This document shows, piece after piece, positions 1 through 11,454 of a DNA stretch of 64,000 bases. Within the stretch, counting starts at the first letter, position 1, and every line of letters begins with the position of its first letter. This DNA is from Penicillium oxalicum. Its lineage: Eukaryota; Ascomycota; Eurotiomycetes; Eurotiales; Aspergillaceae. Under the pieces are notes generated by a model, which worked only from the letters and a program-made list of their open reading frames with translations, was not told where the DNA came from and did not search any database. The position numbers and the translations under genes are program-made. The stretch covers positions 1,054,001-1,118,000 of the forward strand of contig NC_064655.1 in NCBI RefSeq assembly GCF_001723175.1, in the 5' to 3' direction.

Positions 1-854
1 TCCTCGGGTGCGGAAGGTGCTTTGTCGTCTTCTTCTAACAGCGGAAGGCCCTCCTCAAATCGGGACTCTGACTCTGGCGGGGCAAAAATGGGCTTAGTTT
101 GAGTCTTTAGTTGGTTGAAAAAATCGTCCCCATCTGAATCGACCTCATTCCGCTCCTCCATATTCCACGGATCGGCTTGTGAGGTAAACTCGCCGGTAGT
201 TGGATCGTGTTTGCTTGGCTGCTCTCTTGGCTCATACTGGGAGCCGATCTGCGATTGTGATAGTTGCATTTGCGAATCCCACTGGGCGCCCGGGTGTTCC
301 ATCTCATTATTCGCATTTTCCTCCGTGATTTCCGGGTCCTCCGAGCCAGAGGTTTGGAGCCTTGGTTTGTCCGAATCATTGTCGGCAACTGTTGGAGACT
401 GCAATCCAAGGGCATCGGATGAGAGAGGGACAGCTTCTTCGTTCAGGATAGTGGACGCCGGGATTGAAGAAGAGTCAGGCTCTCCAGAAAATTTCTCTGT
501 TTGCAGGTTCGTCGCTGTGTCATCAATGTCCTCCGCCGCTGCGCCGTTTGCTTCTTGAGCATTCGCGAAACTGGCACCTTGGTCAATCACGTTGGTTTCC
601 GCTGCGGTGACGATCGCTTCTTCAGCTGAGGCCTGTTCGAGTTCCCGTGTGCTTTCAGTGGATGTTGTAAGGGCTTCATCGTATTCGGATGGTGGCACGG
701 CCGAGGCATGGTGTGAGTGGAAACCTGCACTGTTTAGGGGTTCCAACGATGCATTTTGATCAGGACCCGCCGTATGGCCGGAATGATCGCCTTCTGGCCG
801 ACAGGCAGGATTCCATGAGCTCAAGTCACCTGAAGGTGCTGTCTGCTGCGCCAT
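1..854 (-). CDS. sec16: COPII coat assembly protein Sec16, N-terminal part (runs off the window)
   Basis: An uninterrupted minus-strand frame opens with ATG at 854-852 and stays open to base 1, giving about 284 residues with no stop. The first residues read MAQQTAPSGDLSSWNPACRP, and a long acidic, Ser/Glu/Gln-rich low-complexity region follows. Near the window edge comes DFFNQLKTQTKPIF and then ESRFEEGLPLLEE, a pattern I recognise from the N-termini of fungal Sec16. Sec16 is a peripheral ER scaffold that organises ER exit sites and recruits Sec23/24 and Sec13/31. The central conserved domain and the Sec23-binding C-terminus lie outside the window. No intron is needed in this stretch. It is transcribed away from the Neo1-type gene. 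Identity rests on the short conserved block and overall composition. The frame itself is secure. Confidence 0.8.
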   Translation of the reverse strand, partial: MAQQTAPSGDLSSWNPACRPEGDHSGHTAGPDQNASLEPLNSAGFHSHHASAVPPSEYDEALTTSTESTRELEQASAEEAIVTAAETNVIDQGASFANAQEANGAAAEDIDDTATNLQTEKFSGEPDSSSIPASTILNEEAVPLSSDALGLQSPTVADNDSDKPRLQTSGSEDPEITEENANNEMEHPGAQWDSQMQLSQSQIGSQYEPREQPSKHDPTTGEFTSQADPWNMEERNEVDSDGDDFFNQLKTQTKPIFAPPESESRFEEGLPLLEEDDKAPSAPE

Positions 855-1205
855 CGTGCGCAAACAGCCTTTGTTCGTGACTGTAGCCTGAGGAGTTTCG
901 TTGCGGATGTCGCAGCAATTGACACGTTTCCAGTGTCCTTCGGGGATCAACAACCCCAACTCCGCGAGATCTCAGTCAGAGTTATGCTGTAAGACCCATG
1001 TACAGCACGCACCAGGCGGATCTCCAAGCCACTGTTCTGGAAGGAAAAAATCGAATAACCGAAATTGCTAGGAAGAGCTCGAAAGTTGAAACGCGATGAT
1101 CCTTCCAACCGTCTGGCAGTTATTACGCCTAAGCCCCAATTGCGATAGACTGCCCTCGATTCCGACGCTCGGGTGCGACTGGTCGAGAGACCTCCGCCCG
1201 ACGGG

Positions 1206-1218
1206 GGCTGAGTCAGCC
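1206..1218. promoter_or_regulatory. Palindromic TGAGTCA element (bZIP-type site), first copy
   Basis: The 13-base sequence GGCTGAGTCAGCC is a perfect palindrome around one central base. Its core TGAGTCA matches the binding site of fungal bZIP activators of the Gcn4/CpcA and AP-1 type. It lies about 350 bp upstream of the sec16 ATG. Function is inferred from the motif only. Confidence 0.4.
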
Positions 1219-1894
1219 AGACTCTCCCGCCCGCCCGCCGCGTCCGTCGGCCGATCCGTCCGTAGTCCGTATCAAGTCCATCCCAGTGTCGTCCGTCAGA
1301 ATTGTCTACCTACGAGAAGAGATCTTGGAAGTTGTGAGACTACAGTCTATTTTTACGGCGGGACATGTCATTGAATGCTCAAATATAGGGGCACAGCATA
1401 TTTATTACCACCTTGGAAGTACTCCCTCGTGATTTCATCATCTGAGGTACTCGGCTGGCTCCTGTAGTCTTTTTAATATCGGAAAACCAGTCTACTACGT
1501 ACTACCTAAGGTACTGCCCGGTCACAGTGAAACTGCGGATAGACTGAAGACTGGATGGCACCTACTGTACATAACTCGGATATCAATATCAGTAGGATTA
1601 CAAGATTTAAATGTACAATGTCTGGAGGAAAGCCAATCCGCACCCTTAACATCATCATCTAAGAGCTTGCAGTACATACTCCTCCACTTGATATTAAATT
1701 TCTACAGAACTGTAGCTCCAAATGCGAAATCTCCCTAGTACTACTACTACATACTGTAGTTATGCGCGGCTGATGAATCTGGGGCCGCGAACGGTACCAC
1801 CGATGCATGTCGACGTCAATTCAAAGGCCAGCCGCTATTGGATGAACCACATCCATGGTCTTGCCTCGGGCGTAATTGTTTGATCTGCAGTTAC

Positions 1895-1905
1895 GTTGAG
1901 TCAAC
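1895..1905. promoter_or_regulatory. Palindromic TGAGTCA element (bZIP-type site), second copy
   Basis: GTTGAGTCAAC is an 11-base palindrome with the same TGAGTCA core as the copy at 1206-1218. It lies about 360 bp upstream of the neo1 ATG. Two copies in one divergent promoter region are suggestive, but function is inferred. Confidence 0.4.
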
Positions 1906-2262
1906 CCGCAGTCCCGCCGGTCCGTTACATATACAGTCAGGTGACCGTGACCGCGTGGGTAGCACGGGCTGTTCGTCAGGCAGTCACCTCGTCTTCTAGC
2001 CATTCGAACAGCATCCTACCGTGGACCCGTGGCCTCTTTTGAACCAATTTGCGGTCGCGCACACCTGATTGATTTGAGTTCATCCATCCCGCCTCTTGAG
2101 AGCGCCTTCTTTGCTCCCTATCGCGATGCTCCGGGGCAGCTCCGATGCTTCTGGATTCAACTTCTGAGAAATGACCCTGCCAGGTGCCTGCAGAGCTAGA
2201 TCACTTCTAGTTGGTTGACGATTCATTTATTTTACTCACTGGATAACGCCCAAGAAAGCAAA

Positions 2263-5200
2263 ATGTCTTCCTCCCACGATTATATTCACTCACTCCAAAG
2301 GTCAGAGGATCCCGATGATCTTTCTGGCTCCGATGACGATGACCTCGAGCTGGGGGAACTCGATCCTCACACAGCCCAACCTCGCCCCTCTCCCACTTCC
2401 AAGGACTACTCAACCCGTTCGCGCGATTATGGACCAGGGATCGCTTTAAGGAACTTGCGCGTGAGCGTGGGCAATCGTTGGAAACGCAACATCTCTCGGC
2501 AGCATATGGATTCAGACGACACCGACGCCCTGTTGGAGGACCAAGGGGGCGATGGAGTTCGAAGGTCCCACGGTAGCTCTAGAAACCTGACAGACGACGA
2601 TGCGCCATTACTTGATCCGCGAGACTCCCCCCGAATGTCTCGAGACGATCATTCATCGAAAAAGGGCTACCGATTCCGCCTCCCGAGCCTGGGTGCCTCC
2701 AGTTTCCTACAAAGCGCAACCAACACATCCCGACAGCAGCGAGCAGATCAAGAAGACAGGCCTCCGCGCGAGGTTCTTGTTGGCCAGTATCAGCTCGCTA
2801 AGTACCCAGCCAATGTAGTCTCGAACGCCAAATACACCGCTTGGAGCTTCCTACCGCGCACATTATACAACGAGTTCTCGTTCTTCTTCAACATCTACTT
2901 CTTATTTGTTGCTCTTTCACAAGTGATACCGGTTCTTCGTATCGGCTACATGTCCTCGTATATCGCCCCGCTAGCATTTGTTGTATCGATATCTCTCGGG
3001 AAGGAGGCACTCGACGATCTTGGTCGGCGACGGCGAGATGCCGAAGCAAATTCCGAGGGCTTTACAGTTCTTTCCCTGGACAAATCGAGCGCTGTCGAAA
3101 TAACGAAAAAGTCTCGAGATTTGAGAGTCGGGGATGTGCTCAAGGTTCGCAAGAATCAGCGACTGCCGGCCGACGTTGTCATCTTGAAAAGTATCTCGAA
3201 TGATCCCGACTCGAATGATCCAACCCAACGACCCTCGAACGGCGGTACCATCGGAGTATCGGACGTCATTTCCAAATCGTCGAACGATGGACATGAGCAA
3301 GGCGTCCCAGGAAGATCTGAGACTCCCGTCCTGGACAGCGATGCCACTGACACGTTCATTCGAACTGATCAGTTAGATGGTGAAACAGATTGGAAGCTTC
3401 GATTGCCATCTGCACTATCCCAGCCTCTTTCTTTGAAAGATTTGTCACGACTCAAGATTACTGCAAGTTCTCCTGACAAGCGTGTCAACGAATTTGTTGG
3501 TACCATTCAATTAGGCCCCCCGTCTGGCTTCTACGACGCGCATGTGGATAATTCAAGGCATTCCGGCGAAGATCACGACAACTCACATGGCGTGGGTCAG
3601 CAATCTAACTCGGCGCCGCTGACTATCGACAACACAGCGTGGGCCAATACCGTTCTCGCTTCAAATACCGTGACCTACGCTGCCATTATCTATACAGGCT
3701 CTCAGACACGAGCTGCTCTCTCTACTTCGGCCTCTCGGTCCAAGGTCGGCTTGCTGGAATATGAGATTAATAACTTGACCAAAATCTTGTGTGTATTGAC
3801 TTTTGCATTGTCACTCATTCTCGTTGCACTGGAAGGCTTTGAGCCTACAAACGACAAGAAGTGGTATGTCGCAATCATGATTTACTTGATCCTCTTTTCC
3901 ACCATCATTCCCATGAGTCTGCGCGTGAACCTGGACATGGCCAAGTCGGTCTATGGCCGTTTTATCCAACGTGACAAGGATATTCCAGACACTCTGGTGC
4001 GAACAAGCACAATTCCGGAAGATTTAGGTAGGATTGAGTACCTTCTTTCCGACAAAACTGGAACTCTAACTCAAAATGGTATGTAAAATTTCTCATTCAG
4101 TCTTCACTGCCATAGAAGCGGTTTTTCTCATCATGTCAACAGAGATGGAGTTGAAGAAAATCCACGTTGGGACTGTATCATACGCAAACGACTCGATGGA
4201 TGAGGTTGCAACATTCGTACGCCACAGTTTCGCGGGAGATACACTGACTACCCCGTCCACTCCGTTTGGCACACACGCTGGACAAGCCAATGCTCCACGC
4301 ACAAGAAGAGAAATAGGGTCGCGAGTGAAGGATCTTGTCTTCGCCTTGGCACTTTGCCATAATGTTACGCCAACTGGAGAGGAAGAGGAGTCTGGACGCA
4401 AAGTCACCAATTATCAAGCATCCTCACCCGACGAAATCGCGATCGTCCGGTACACAGAAGAGGTTGGATTAAAGCTGTCGCATCGTGATCGTCAAACCAT
4501 TGTTCTGGAATCAACGGACTCTAAACGGGCCGTGGTTCGCGCCAGAGTTCTCGACATCTTTCCATTCACCTCTGAGAGCAAGCGCATGGGTGTGATTGTT
4601 CAATTTGACCAGAACGGGCATCTTTTTGAATCAGACGAAGAAGTAGAGCCCGAAATCTGGTTTTACCAAAAAGGTGCGGACACGGTCATGACCTCTATCG
4701 TGGCAGCAAATGACTGGCTTGATGAAGAGACCGCAAACATGGCTCGTGAAGGTCTTCGTACTTTGGTTGTGGGTCGTAAGCGCTTGTCTCTCCAGCAATA
4801 TCGGGAATTTTCTGGCAAATTCAAACAGGCCTCCTTGTCACTCCAGGCAAGAGACGTCGGTATGGCGAAGGTCATGAGCGAATATTTGGAACGAGACTTG
4901 GAGTTGCTTGGTGTGACTGGCGTGGAGGACCGACTGCAACGCGATGTCAAGTCGTCTTTAGAATTGATGCGCAATGCTGGCATCAAAATTTGGATGTTGA
5001 CAGGAGACAAAGTGGAGACTGCTCGTTGCGTCGCCATTTCGGCCAAACTAGTTTCCCGTGGGCAGTACATCCACACAGTATCAAAGGTGACGGACAAGTC
5101 AACTGCTCAAGAAGCCCTGGACTTCCTGCGGAACAAGACCGACTGCTGCCTCCTTATTGATGGCGAGTCGCTCAATCTGATGCTCGGAGAATTCCGGTCT

Positions 5201-6118
5201 GCGTTCATTGCCGTTGCAGTACTTCTGCCGGCGGTGATTGCTTGTCGGTGCTCCCCGACTCAGAAAGCTGAAGTTGCAAACTTGATTCGTCAGCACACCA
5301 AGAAGCGTGTCTGTTGCATCGGAGATGGTGGAAACGATGTCTCAATGATTCAGGCTGCGGATGTTGGAATCGGTATTGTGGGAAAGGAAGGGCGTCAAGC
5401 TTCGCTCGCTGCCGACTTCAGTATCACGCATTTTCACCATCTGACAAAACTACTCGTTTGGCATGGTCGGAATTCGTACAAGCGCTCTGCCAAACTTGCT
5501 CAATTTATCATGCACCGTGGCTTGATTATTGCTGTATGCCAAACCATGTTCAGCATCGCAGGGCATTTCGATCCCAAGGGCCTCTTCATCAATTGGTTGA
5601 TGATTGGATACGCTACAGTCTATACCAATGCGCCCGTCTTCTCGCTCGTGTTTGACAAGGACGTCGACGAGCGTCTTGCAAATCTGTACCCGGAACTTTA
5701 TAAAGAGCTAAAGAGCGGCAAGAGCCTGAGCTACCGCTCGTTTTTCACCTGGGTCCTGATATCTATTTACCAAGGCGCTGTCATTCAAGGACTGTCGCAA
5801 ATCCTGCTTCAAACAATCACAGGACCGCGTCTTATCAGTGTTTCCTTCACGGCTCTTGTTCTCAATGAATTGGGCATGGTCGCAATCTCCATAACAACAT
5901 GGCATCCGGTTATGATCTTTTGTCTTTTCGGCACCCTTTTGATCTACGCTGGAAGCATTCCCTTCCTCGGTGACTATTTCGACCTCCGCTACGTCATCAC
6001 TCTTGACTGGCTCTGGCGTGTTTTTGCAGTACTAGCTGTCTCCCTCATTCCCATCTGGGCTGGCAAGCTGATCAAGCATTCTTGGAAGCCCCCTAGCTAT
6101 CGCAAAGTGCGTGGCTGA
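2263..6118 (+). CDS. neo1: P4-type ATPase (phospholipid flippase) of the Neo1 class
   Basis: Exons 2263-4078 and 4143-6118 join across a 64 bp intron to give 1,263 residues. The splice restores DKTGTLTQNEME, where the unspliced frame hits a stop. After an acidic N-terminal tail of about 180 residues come the P4 signatures: DGET at 372-375, the phosphorylated Asp597 in DKTGTLTQN, KGADTVM in the nucleotide-binding domain, MLTGDKVETA, and GDGGND at 999-1004. Several membrane segments follow at the C-terminus. LDGETDWKLR and DEIAIVRYTE are typical of Neo1 rather than Drs2/Dnf enzymes. Neo1 proteins act in Golgi/endosomal membranes, keep phosphatidylethanolamine on the cytosolic leaflet and need no Cdc50 subunit. 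The first in-frame ATG is at 2263. Upstream codons in the frame carry no ATG. Confidence 0.93.
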
Positions 6119-7012
6119 TCCCGAGACTCATACCAAAATTCATCGATCATTAAGCAGAACACCACTGGCCGGGAATGATCTTCTGCAACCGTTTCTGAAC
6201 TTTGAATTTCGCCCTGCGAACCATGTATCTTCCACGCTGTACCCTTTCATGTGGCGCTTATTCGGCCTTGTGAGATTCGCCTTGTATATAGTATCATGGG
6301 CCTCTTTTTTTTGGATGGTCTAAGGGCTGCTTGCATTTAGCGGTCCAGGGGACGAACGAAAAGTGGTGTCCGGTCACATTCAATCGAGGGATACATCAAT
6401 TTCAAAATCACCTCTAGATTCTCCATTAGACTGCGGGCGGTCTTTGAAATTGTGCAATTCTCTAGTGGCGCTGCCCTCCCCCATCAAGATGATTAGCAGT
6501 GGAGTTGTGTTACTTGTCAGCCGGTTTGTATAGACGTCGGTGTAGATTAGTACGTAAGTAAGTGTATGTGTGATATCAAAGTAATTCATAGCCTAGTTAC
6601 TCTAGTGCCGTACAAATAACCCGCTTTCAAGACATGGTTAATGGATGTATGCTTAAATACTACTATTGAACCGCACCGAATTAGAGAGCCCGGGATCCTA
6701 CCATGTTCGACAAATTCCTTGTGTGACCGGGGTCCAGGGCATGGTGGAAATCTATTCGGTCCAAAAAAGTATCATAGGGACTGGTGCTCTAGGTGACGAC
6801 GGGAGTGAAGCAAGACCATAATGTTGTTTCTTCAATGTTCTTCATTTATCATATTTGTATCATCACTAAATAATATGCTCATCCAGGAACATGGATGTAT
6901 CCCTCTTTTGTCAACCAAAAGCACGGTACTATTAGAGAAAAAAAAAAGAAATCATGTCATGAAATTATTTCGTCTCAGTCATCGAGACTTTGAGACACCT
7001 TCTTCTCATCCC
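6119..7012. other. Convergent intergenic region
   Basis: This holds the 3' flanks of the flippase gene (plus) and the transporter gene (minus). It is AT-rich with no supported gene. Apparent short frames are unrelated to known proteins. Confidence 0.7.
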
Positions 7013-8750
7013 TCATTTGACGTAAGGCTCTGGGGAGAAGACCTTGCGGATGCGGAAGTGCGCGAGGTCCTTGATAATCTCAGAAGTTTGCTTGAGATTC
7101 TGCTTGACAATGACGGAAGTGGGCTTTGAGAAGAGCTCATCGATCTCCTCCAGCGACTTGTTCTTGGTCTCTGGCATGAAAATGACCTGGTAGAACCAGC
7201 CGAGTACGGCAATGCCTCCGTAGAAGCCGAGGGTCAGACCAATGCGGGTCATCGCCTCCATCATGCGGGAGAAGTTGTAGGTGACGATGAAGGACATCAG
7301 GAACAGGTTGGCATCGGCAGTGGTCATACCATACGAACGGAGGTAGGTTGGGAAGACCTCCGAGGGAATGACCCAGGTCAAGCAAGCGTAGGAACCGAAG
7401 AAGCCCATGTACAAGATGATACCGGTCAAGTAGACACCCTCCGCGGCAGCGGGGTACTTGTTGTAATCGATGGTGTAGCCAGCTCCAACCAGGACCAATC
7501 CAACAAAGAAGCCGGGCAGCATAACGTTAGCCCAGTAGCGGCGACCGAAGCGTTCCATGTACAGACAGGCGGGGATGGTGCCGATCAAGAGAGCGCCACC
7601 GCCGACAAGGGACATGAACACGGACTTTTTGTCGTCGAAACCAATGTTCTTCATCAGGGTAGACATGTAGTACATGATGGCGTTCACACCTGTCAGTTGA
7701 CCCAGGACAATCATGATGTTGGCGTAGACGATGGCACGTCGAGCACGAGGATCGGTGAAGAAGTCCATCCAGGGGTATTTCTTGGTCTTGCTCTGCTCCT
7801 CAGCCTCAGCACTCACGGCTTGACGCATACCGAGGAACTCCTCCTTGGATTCAAAGTCGTTGAACCCACGGATCTTCTTCCACACAGCATAAGCTTCAAG
7901 CTCCTTCTCCTTATGCATCAGGTATCGAGGACTCTCGGGCATGAACAGCATGCCCACGAGCAGGATGGTGGAAAAGACTAGGGAGGAGCCCAGAATGTAG
8001 CGCCAGTTACCCGGCACAGAGACGAACATGGCGGCGACAGCGTAGCCGAGAACTTCACCCAGCGCAATATTGAGCTGGTAAAGGGAGACGAGGTTACCAC
8101 GAACGCGACGAGGCACTATAGTCGATATGTTAGTACAGTGTCGGCATTTTACGACCCAGGAGAGGGGAAAAAAAAACTGATGGCTTACCAGACTCAGCGA
8201 CGTAGACGGGGACGGTACCACCCTCGAGACCAACACCCATACCAAGGATGAAACGACCTGAGAATATCATACCAAAGTTGATAGCACCAGCCTCGAGACC
8301 AGCACCGATGGTATAGAGGATGCAAGAAACAATGATGGCCATGCGACGGCCGAGATACTCATTGGCAGGAGACAGAATAAGAGCACCAGCAACGGCACCA
8401 AGGGGCATACCGGCGTTTACAAGACTGTTCAATGAGTCGTTCAAGTGCAGATCTCTGGGAAGATAGAGATTGGCTCCACTGATCAAGGACTGATCCAGCC
8501 CTGAGAGCAGACCACCCATGGAGGCAAAGGCAACCAGGAGGTAAGTCCACATGCTGGGATTGTTGAAGTTGAGCTCGAATCGCGACTTGCGCAGATTCGG
8601 CAATTGTTCCTCAAACAGGGCCAATTCGGCGTCCATCGCCGCCTCGGTCATGCGGTTCTCGGATTTTGCCTCATGCACATCATCGATCTCGAAGGCGCCG
8701 GCCTCCTTGTGGGAGTCAAAAGGCATCTCGGCGTCCTTCGGCTCCGACAT
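7013..8750 (-). CDS. MFS sugar/polyol transporter (SP family)
   Basis: Exons 8750-8189 and 8115-7013 (intron 73 bp) encode 554 residues. The splice gives VAESVPRRVRGNLVSLYQ, the expected loop after the PVYVAE motif. Other sugar-porter marks are NEYLGRR, RFILGMGVG, PESPRYL, ERFGRRYW and a terminal PETKNKSLEEID. About 12 hydrophobic segments are visible, with a hydrophilic N-terminal tail of about 65 residues and a 60-residue C-terminal tail. The family carries sugars, polyols or related solutes with protons across the plasma membrane. The overall pattern recalls myo-inositol/polyol transporters, but the substrate cannot be read from the sequence. The upstream region is unusually long (1.4 kb), which fits a nutrient-regulated gene, though this is inference. 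Confidence 0.9.
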
Positions 8751-10138
8751 AGTGACAGATAGAAGTAGAGACTTCTTGGAACGTGTGTGAAACAGACAGT
8801 AGAGAAGAACTTAGAGAAATAGAGTGGATTCCAGAGTCCTGAACACAACAGTGAAGTCGTTCAAGAGTCAGAACAGGTCGGTCTCACTCCAGAGATTGGG
8901 GGTGTGAGACACTCAGAAGGAACCAAATGGAAAAGATGGAGAGACCTGGGGTAAAAATCCGAGTTTGGGGGGGGGACGTGGGAATCATGTCCTATTTGAA
9001 GTCCATTGACTACGACGCAATGTGGAAAGGGATTGCCCTGCAACGACTGCGGAAACCGATCTTGGGTCCTGCGCTGGAGTCCCAGACTCTGACGCCAGAC
9101 ACCGCAGGGTGTGGAGAAGCGTCGGGGAAACTGCTAAAAGGGAAGTCGGTAATCAGAGGGCACAAATCAGGTTGGAGACTGGGCCGAGCATCCCGATTTT
9201 CACGACATTCCGAGTTGGTCGGGCTCCTGCAGGGCACTACAAACCCCCAACTTGCCGGACGGGATCGGTTCGTGGAGCAAGACTCGAGTGTGTCTCGACT
9301 TTGAAGACGGAGACTTTGGGGGTGTGGAGAACTGGGCCCCATCCAGGAAGTCAGAACCAACCACGGCATCGGCAGCACCACCCGCAAGCCCACCCACGAA
9401 GCCTCAAAACGAGGAGTTTCGGAGGGCGATGAGGGCACGAAAACGCGGGCGCACACCGGCCATCCGATACTGGCATAGGTAGCCAAACGACCCGCCGCAT
9501 TAAGAAACTCCTGTGTTCGCGTGCCTGATCTGGAGTCCAGAATGTGGAGAAGTCAAAGCTGGGGAACGTTGACTGGATGAACGAAAGAAAGCGAAAATAA
9601 GAAAGCAACAAAAAATATATAGATAAAAAAAATAAAACTCTTCGCTGGACATATCGATCAAAGACACCCAATGACCTGGACAGGCAGGCACATGTCGCAC
9701 GAGGTCTACTCACTGTACATGCATGATTTGTGTAGTACAGTACATACCACTCAATGCATACATACTTGCATGAGGTAGGTACATGTGTATGTCTTCCGTG
9801 CGCTGGAGACGCAGGAATGATAAAGTTTCTAGCAGGGCGTTCTGTGGCGAGGCTGAACCCAAATTGCGATCCAGATTGCTTGTCAGCGTGGACCATACCT
9901 GCACGTACCTTGAGACTCGGGTTCCTACGAGATCATTGGATTCCCCCTCCATGGCTGTCAGTTGCTACCAGAGGAATGACGCAGGGTTACTTCGGCCAAT
10001 ACGATCCTGAAAAATCCCGGCTTCCCGTCACGAAAACCGGTCGGCTCGAACAGTCGTCCTGTAGCCGTGGCTACCCCGGCAGAACGCTTTGCAACGCCCG
10101 TGGTCTGAAAACCAAGGACAAATGTGGGGTGAAAACTG
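8751..10138. other. Long upstream region of the transporter gene
   Basis: No supported gene. It contains a run of nine G at 8967-8975, a GC-rich block around 9,000-9,480 where both strands stay open by chance for over 120 codons, and an A-rich stretch with TATATA near 9,600-9,650. It is probably promoter and 5' leader of the transporter plus the 3' flank of the next minus-strand gene. Confidence 0.55.
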
Positions 10139-10837
10139 TTAAGCTGTAAAGTCTTTCTGCCCCAGTCTGGAGAGTGGCTGGTCAGCGATGTGCCACAAAG
10201 CGTACTGTCCAGTCAGATCAAGGAGACGAGAAATCCAATATCCACAACCAGGATGACTTCGGACACTGTCCGGGATGAAGAGGCCCAACAGGCCATAGAC
10301 TGGGGCTCGCAACACGCCTAGAGAGGCAGCCCACAACGCATTACGCAGTTGCACGGACAGGTTGGGGGCACCCCATGGAGTCTCCAGACGACTCCAACCC
10401 AAAGTCGGTGCCACTTCGGCGAAAATTTGAGTGTCGATCTCCACTTGGCACGCCAGAACCTTGCCGGGCCGGAGCCACAGAGCAACGTCGATCTGCACAG
10501 CAATTGGGTGTGTGGAAATCAAATTCCGACCTGAGACGCGCCGTGGGTTGGTTGGGACTTTGGTGCCCTCGTTCTCGCCACGGTTCAAAGTCAACTTATA
10601 CCAGAACTCTTGCTCCCATGGTTTATTGTATTCTTTGTGGACTTGTTCACCCTCGCGAGATCGTAATTGATCCCCGGGCCTCGGGGAGGCCGCATCTAAC
10701 GGATTTTGACCGTCCAGCATGAGCCGAGTGTCTGATTCGCTGGACTGGAAAAGCTTGGTGGAGGCATTTCTTAGACTCCGGAGCTTAGCGGTCCTACGGG
10801 CTGGCAAGCACGGTCGTAGAAGGGTCAAAACGCCCAT
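10139..10837 (-). CDS. Unrecognised protein with a mitochondrial-type N-terminus
   Basis: A single open frame of 232 residues starts at ATG 10837. The frame extends upstream to an ATG at 11068, but that extension has the look of untranslated leader. The first 35 residues, starting MGVLTLLRPCLPARRTAK, are rich in Arg, Ser and Leu and lack acidic residues, as in mitochondrial presequences. The middle contains EQEFWYKLTLNRGENEG, and the C-terminal half has a hydrophobic stretch, VLRAPVYGLLGLFIP. I do not recognise a family or catalytic motif. The length, targeting-like start and lack of repeats argue for a real gene, probably restricted to fungi. It has no intron. Function is unknown. Confidence 0.55.
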   Translation of the reverse strand: MGVLTLLRPCLPARRTAKLRSLRNASTKLFQSSESDTRLMLDGQNPLDAASPRPGDQLRSREGEQVHKEYNKPWEQEFWYKLTLNRGENEGTKVPTNPRRVSGRNLISTHPIAVQIDVALWLRPGKVLACQVEIDTQIFAEVAPTLGWSRLETPWGAPNLSVQLRNALWAASLGVLRAPVYGLLGLFIPDSVRSHPGCGYWISRLLDLTGQYALWHIADQPLSRLGQKDFTA

Positions 10838-11454
10838 GGTGATTTCAAACCTGCGGATGAGAAGCGTACAAAATTTAATGGCCCTCTCATCAGGCCACTC
10901 AGCAACTGAATTAGTGAAGTGGCCAGGCAGGATAAAAATCTTGTAAGACTGAAGTTGTGATGGATGATGGAGGTGAGGTAAGAGACACCTGGCAGAACAC
11001 ACGAGAGTGGGAGTGAAGAAAAGAGGCGCTATGCACAAGCGGGGGGGATGTTTGCATGAGATAGTCACGCGTCATCACGAATCACATGGCGCCGCCGTAT
11101 TCAAGTGGGCAGAGACCACCTGAATTCCGGGGTACTACACTAGGGCATTCCCTCCGCTGAAACTGCACGGGGCTAAAGGCCTGTTCAGAGTTGGAGACAT
11201 GGTATAATTTGACTTTTTTCCTTTTCTTTTTTTTGGCTACATGAAACTCACTCCTGCCCAGGTATGAGCGATACCGCAATGGTCTGGAAATTACGTGATT
11301 GTGGTCGCATTGACCCCAAAAGAGGACACCGAGTAATCGGCTACACATGTCTTCCTATCTACATTGTGCCCATAGGTCTACATACACTGCAGAATCTCCG
11401 ATATCTCCGCTGAGCGAGAAGACGGGTACACTCGCTGCAGTCAAGATACCCCGC
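10838..11454. other. Intergenic region between two minus-strand genes
   Basis: Contains the promoter of the unrecognised gene and the 3' flank of mso1. Pyrimidine/purine tracts occur near 11,200-11,235. No gene or RNA is recognised. Confidence 0.6.

Larger units (their letters stand above)
855..2262. other. Divergent intergenic region between sec16 and neo1
   Basis: This 1.4 kb separates the starts of two outward-facing genes and should hold both promoters. I see no supported coding sequence. The short open frames here lack family resemblance. It contains two palindromic TGAGTCA elements, listed separately, and AT-rich stretches around 1,540-1,760. Confidence 0.7.

Noticed and set aside
9351..9896. 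181-codon minus-strand open frame upstream of the transporter gene
   Set aside because: Its translation is Cys/Arg/Phe-rich with no family resemblance, it overlaps several other chance frames on both strands, and no splice sites extend it into a plausible protein.
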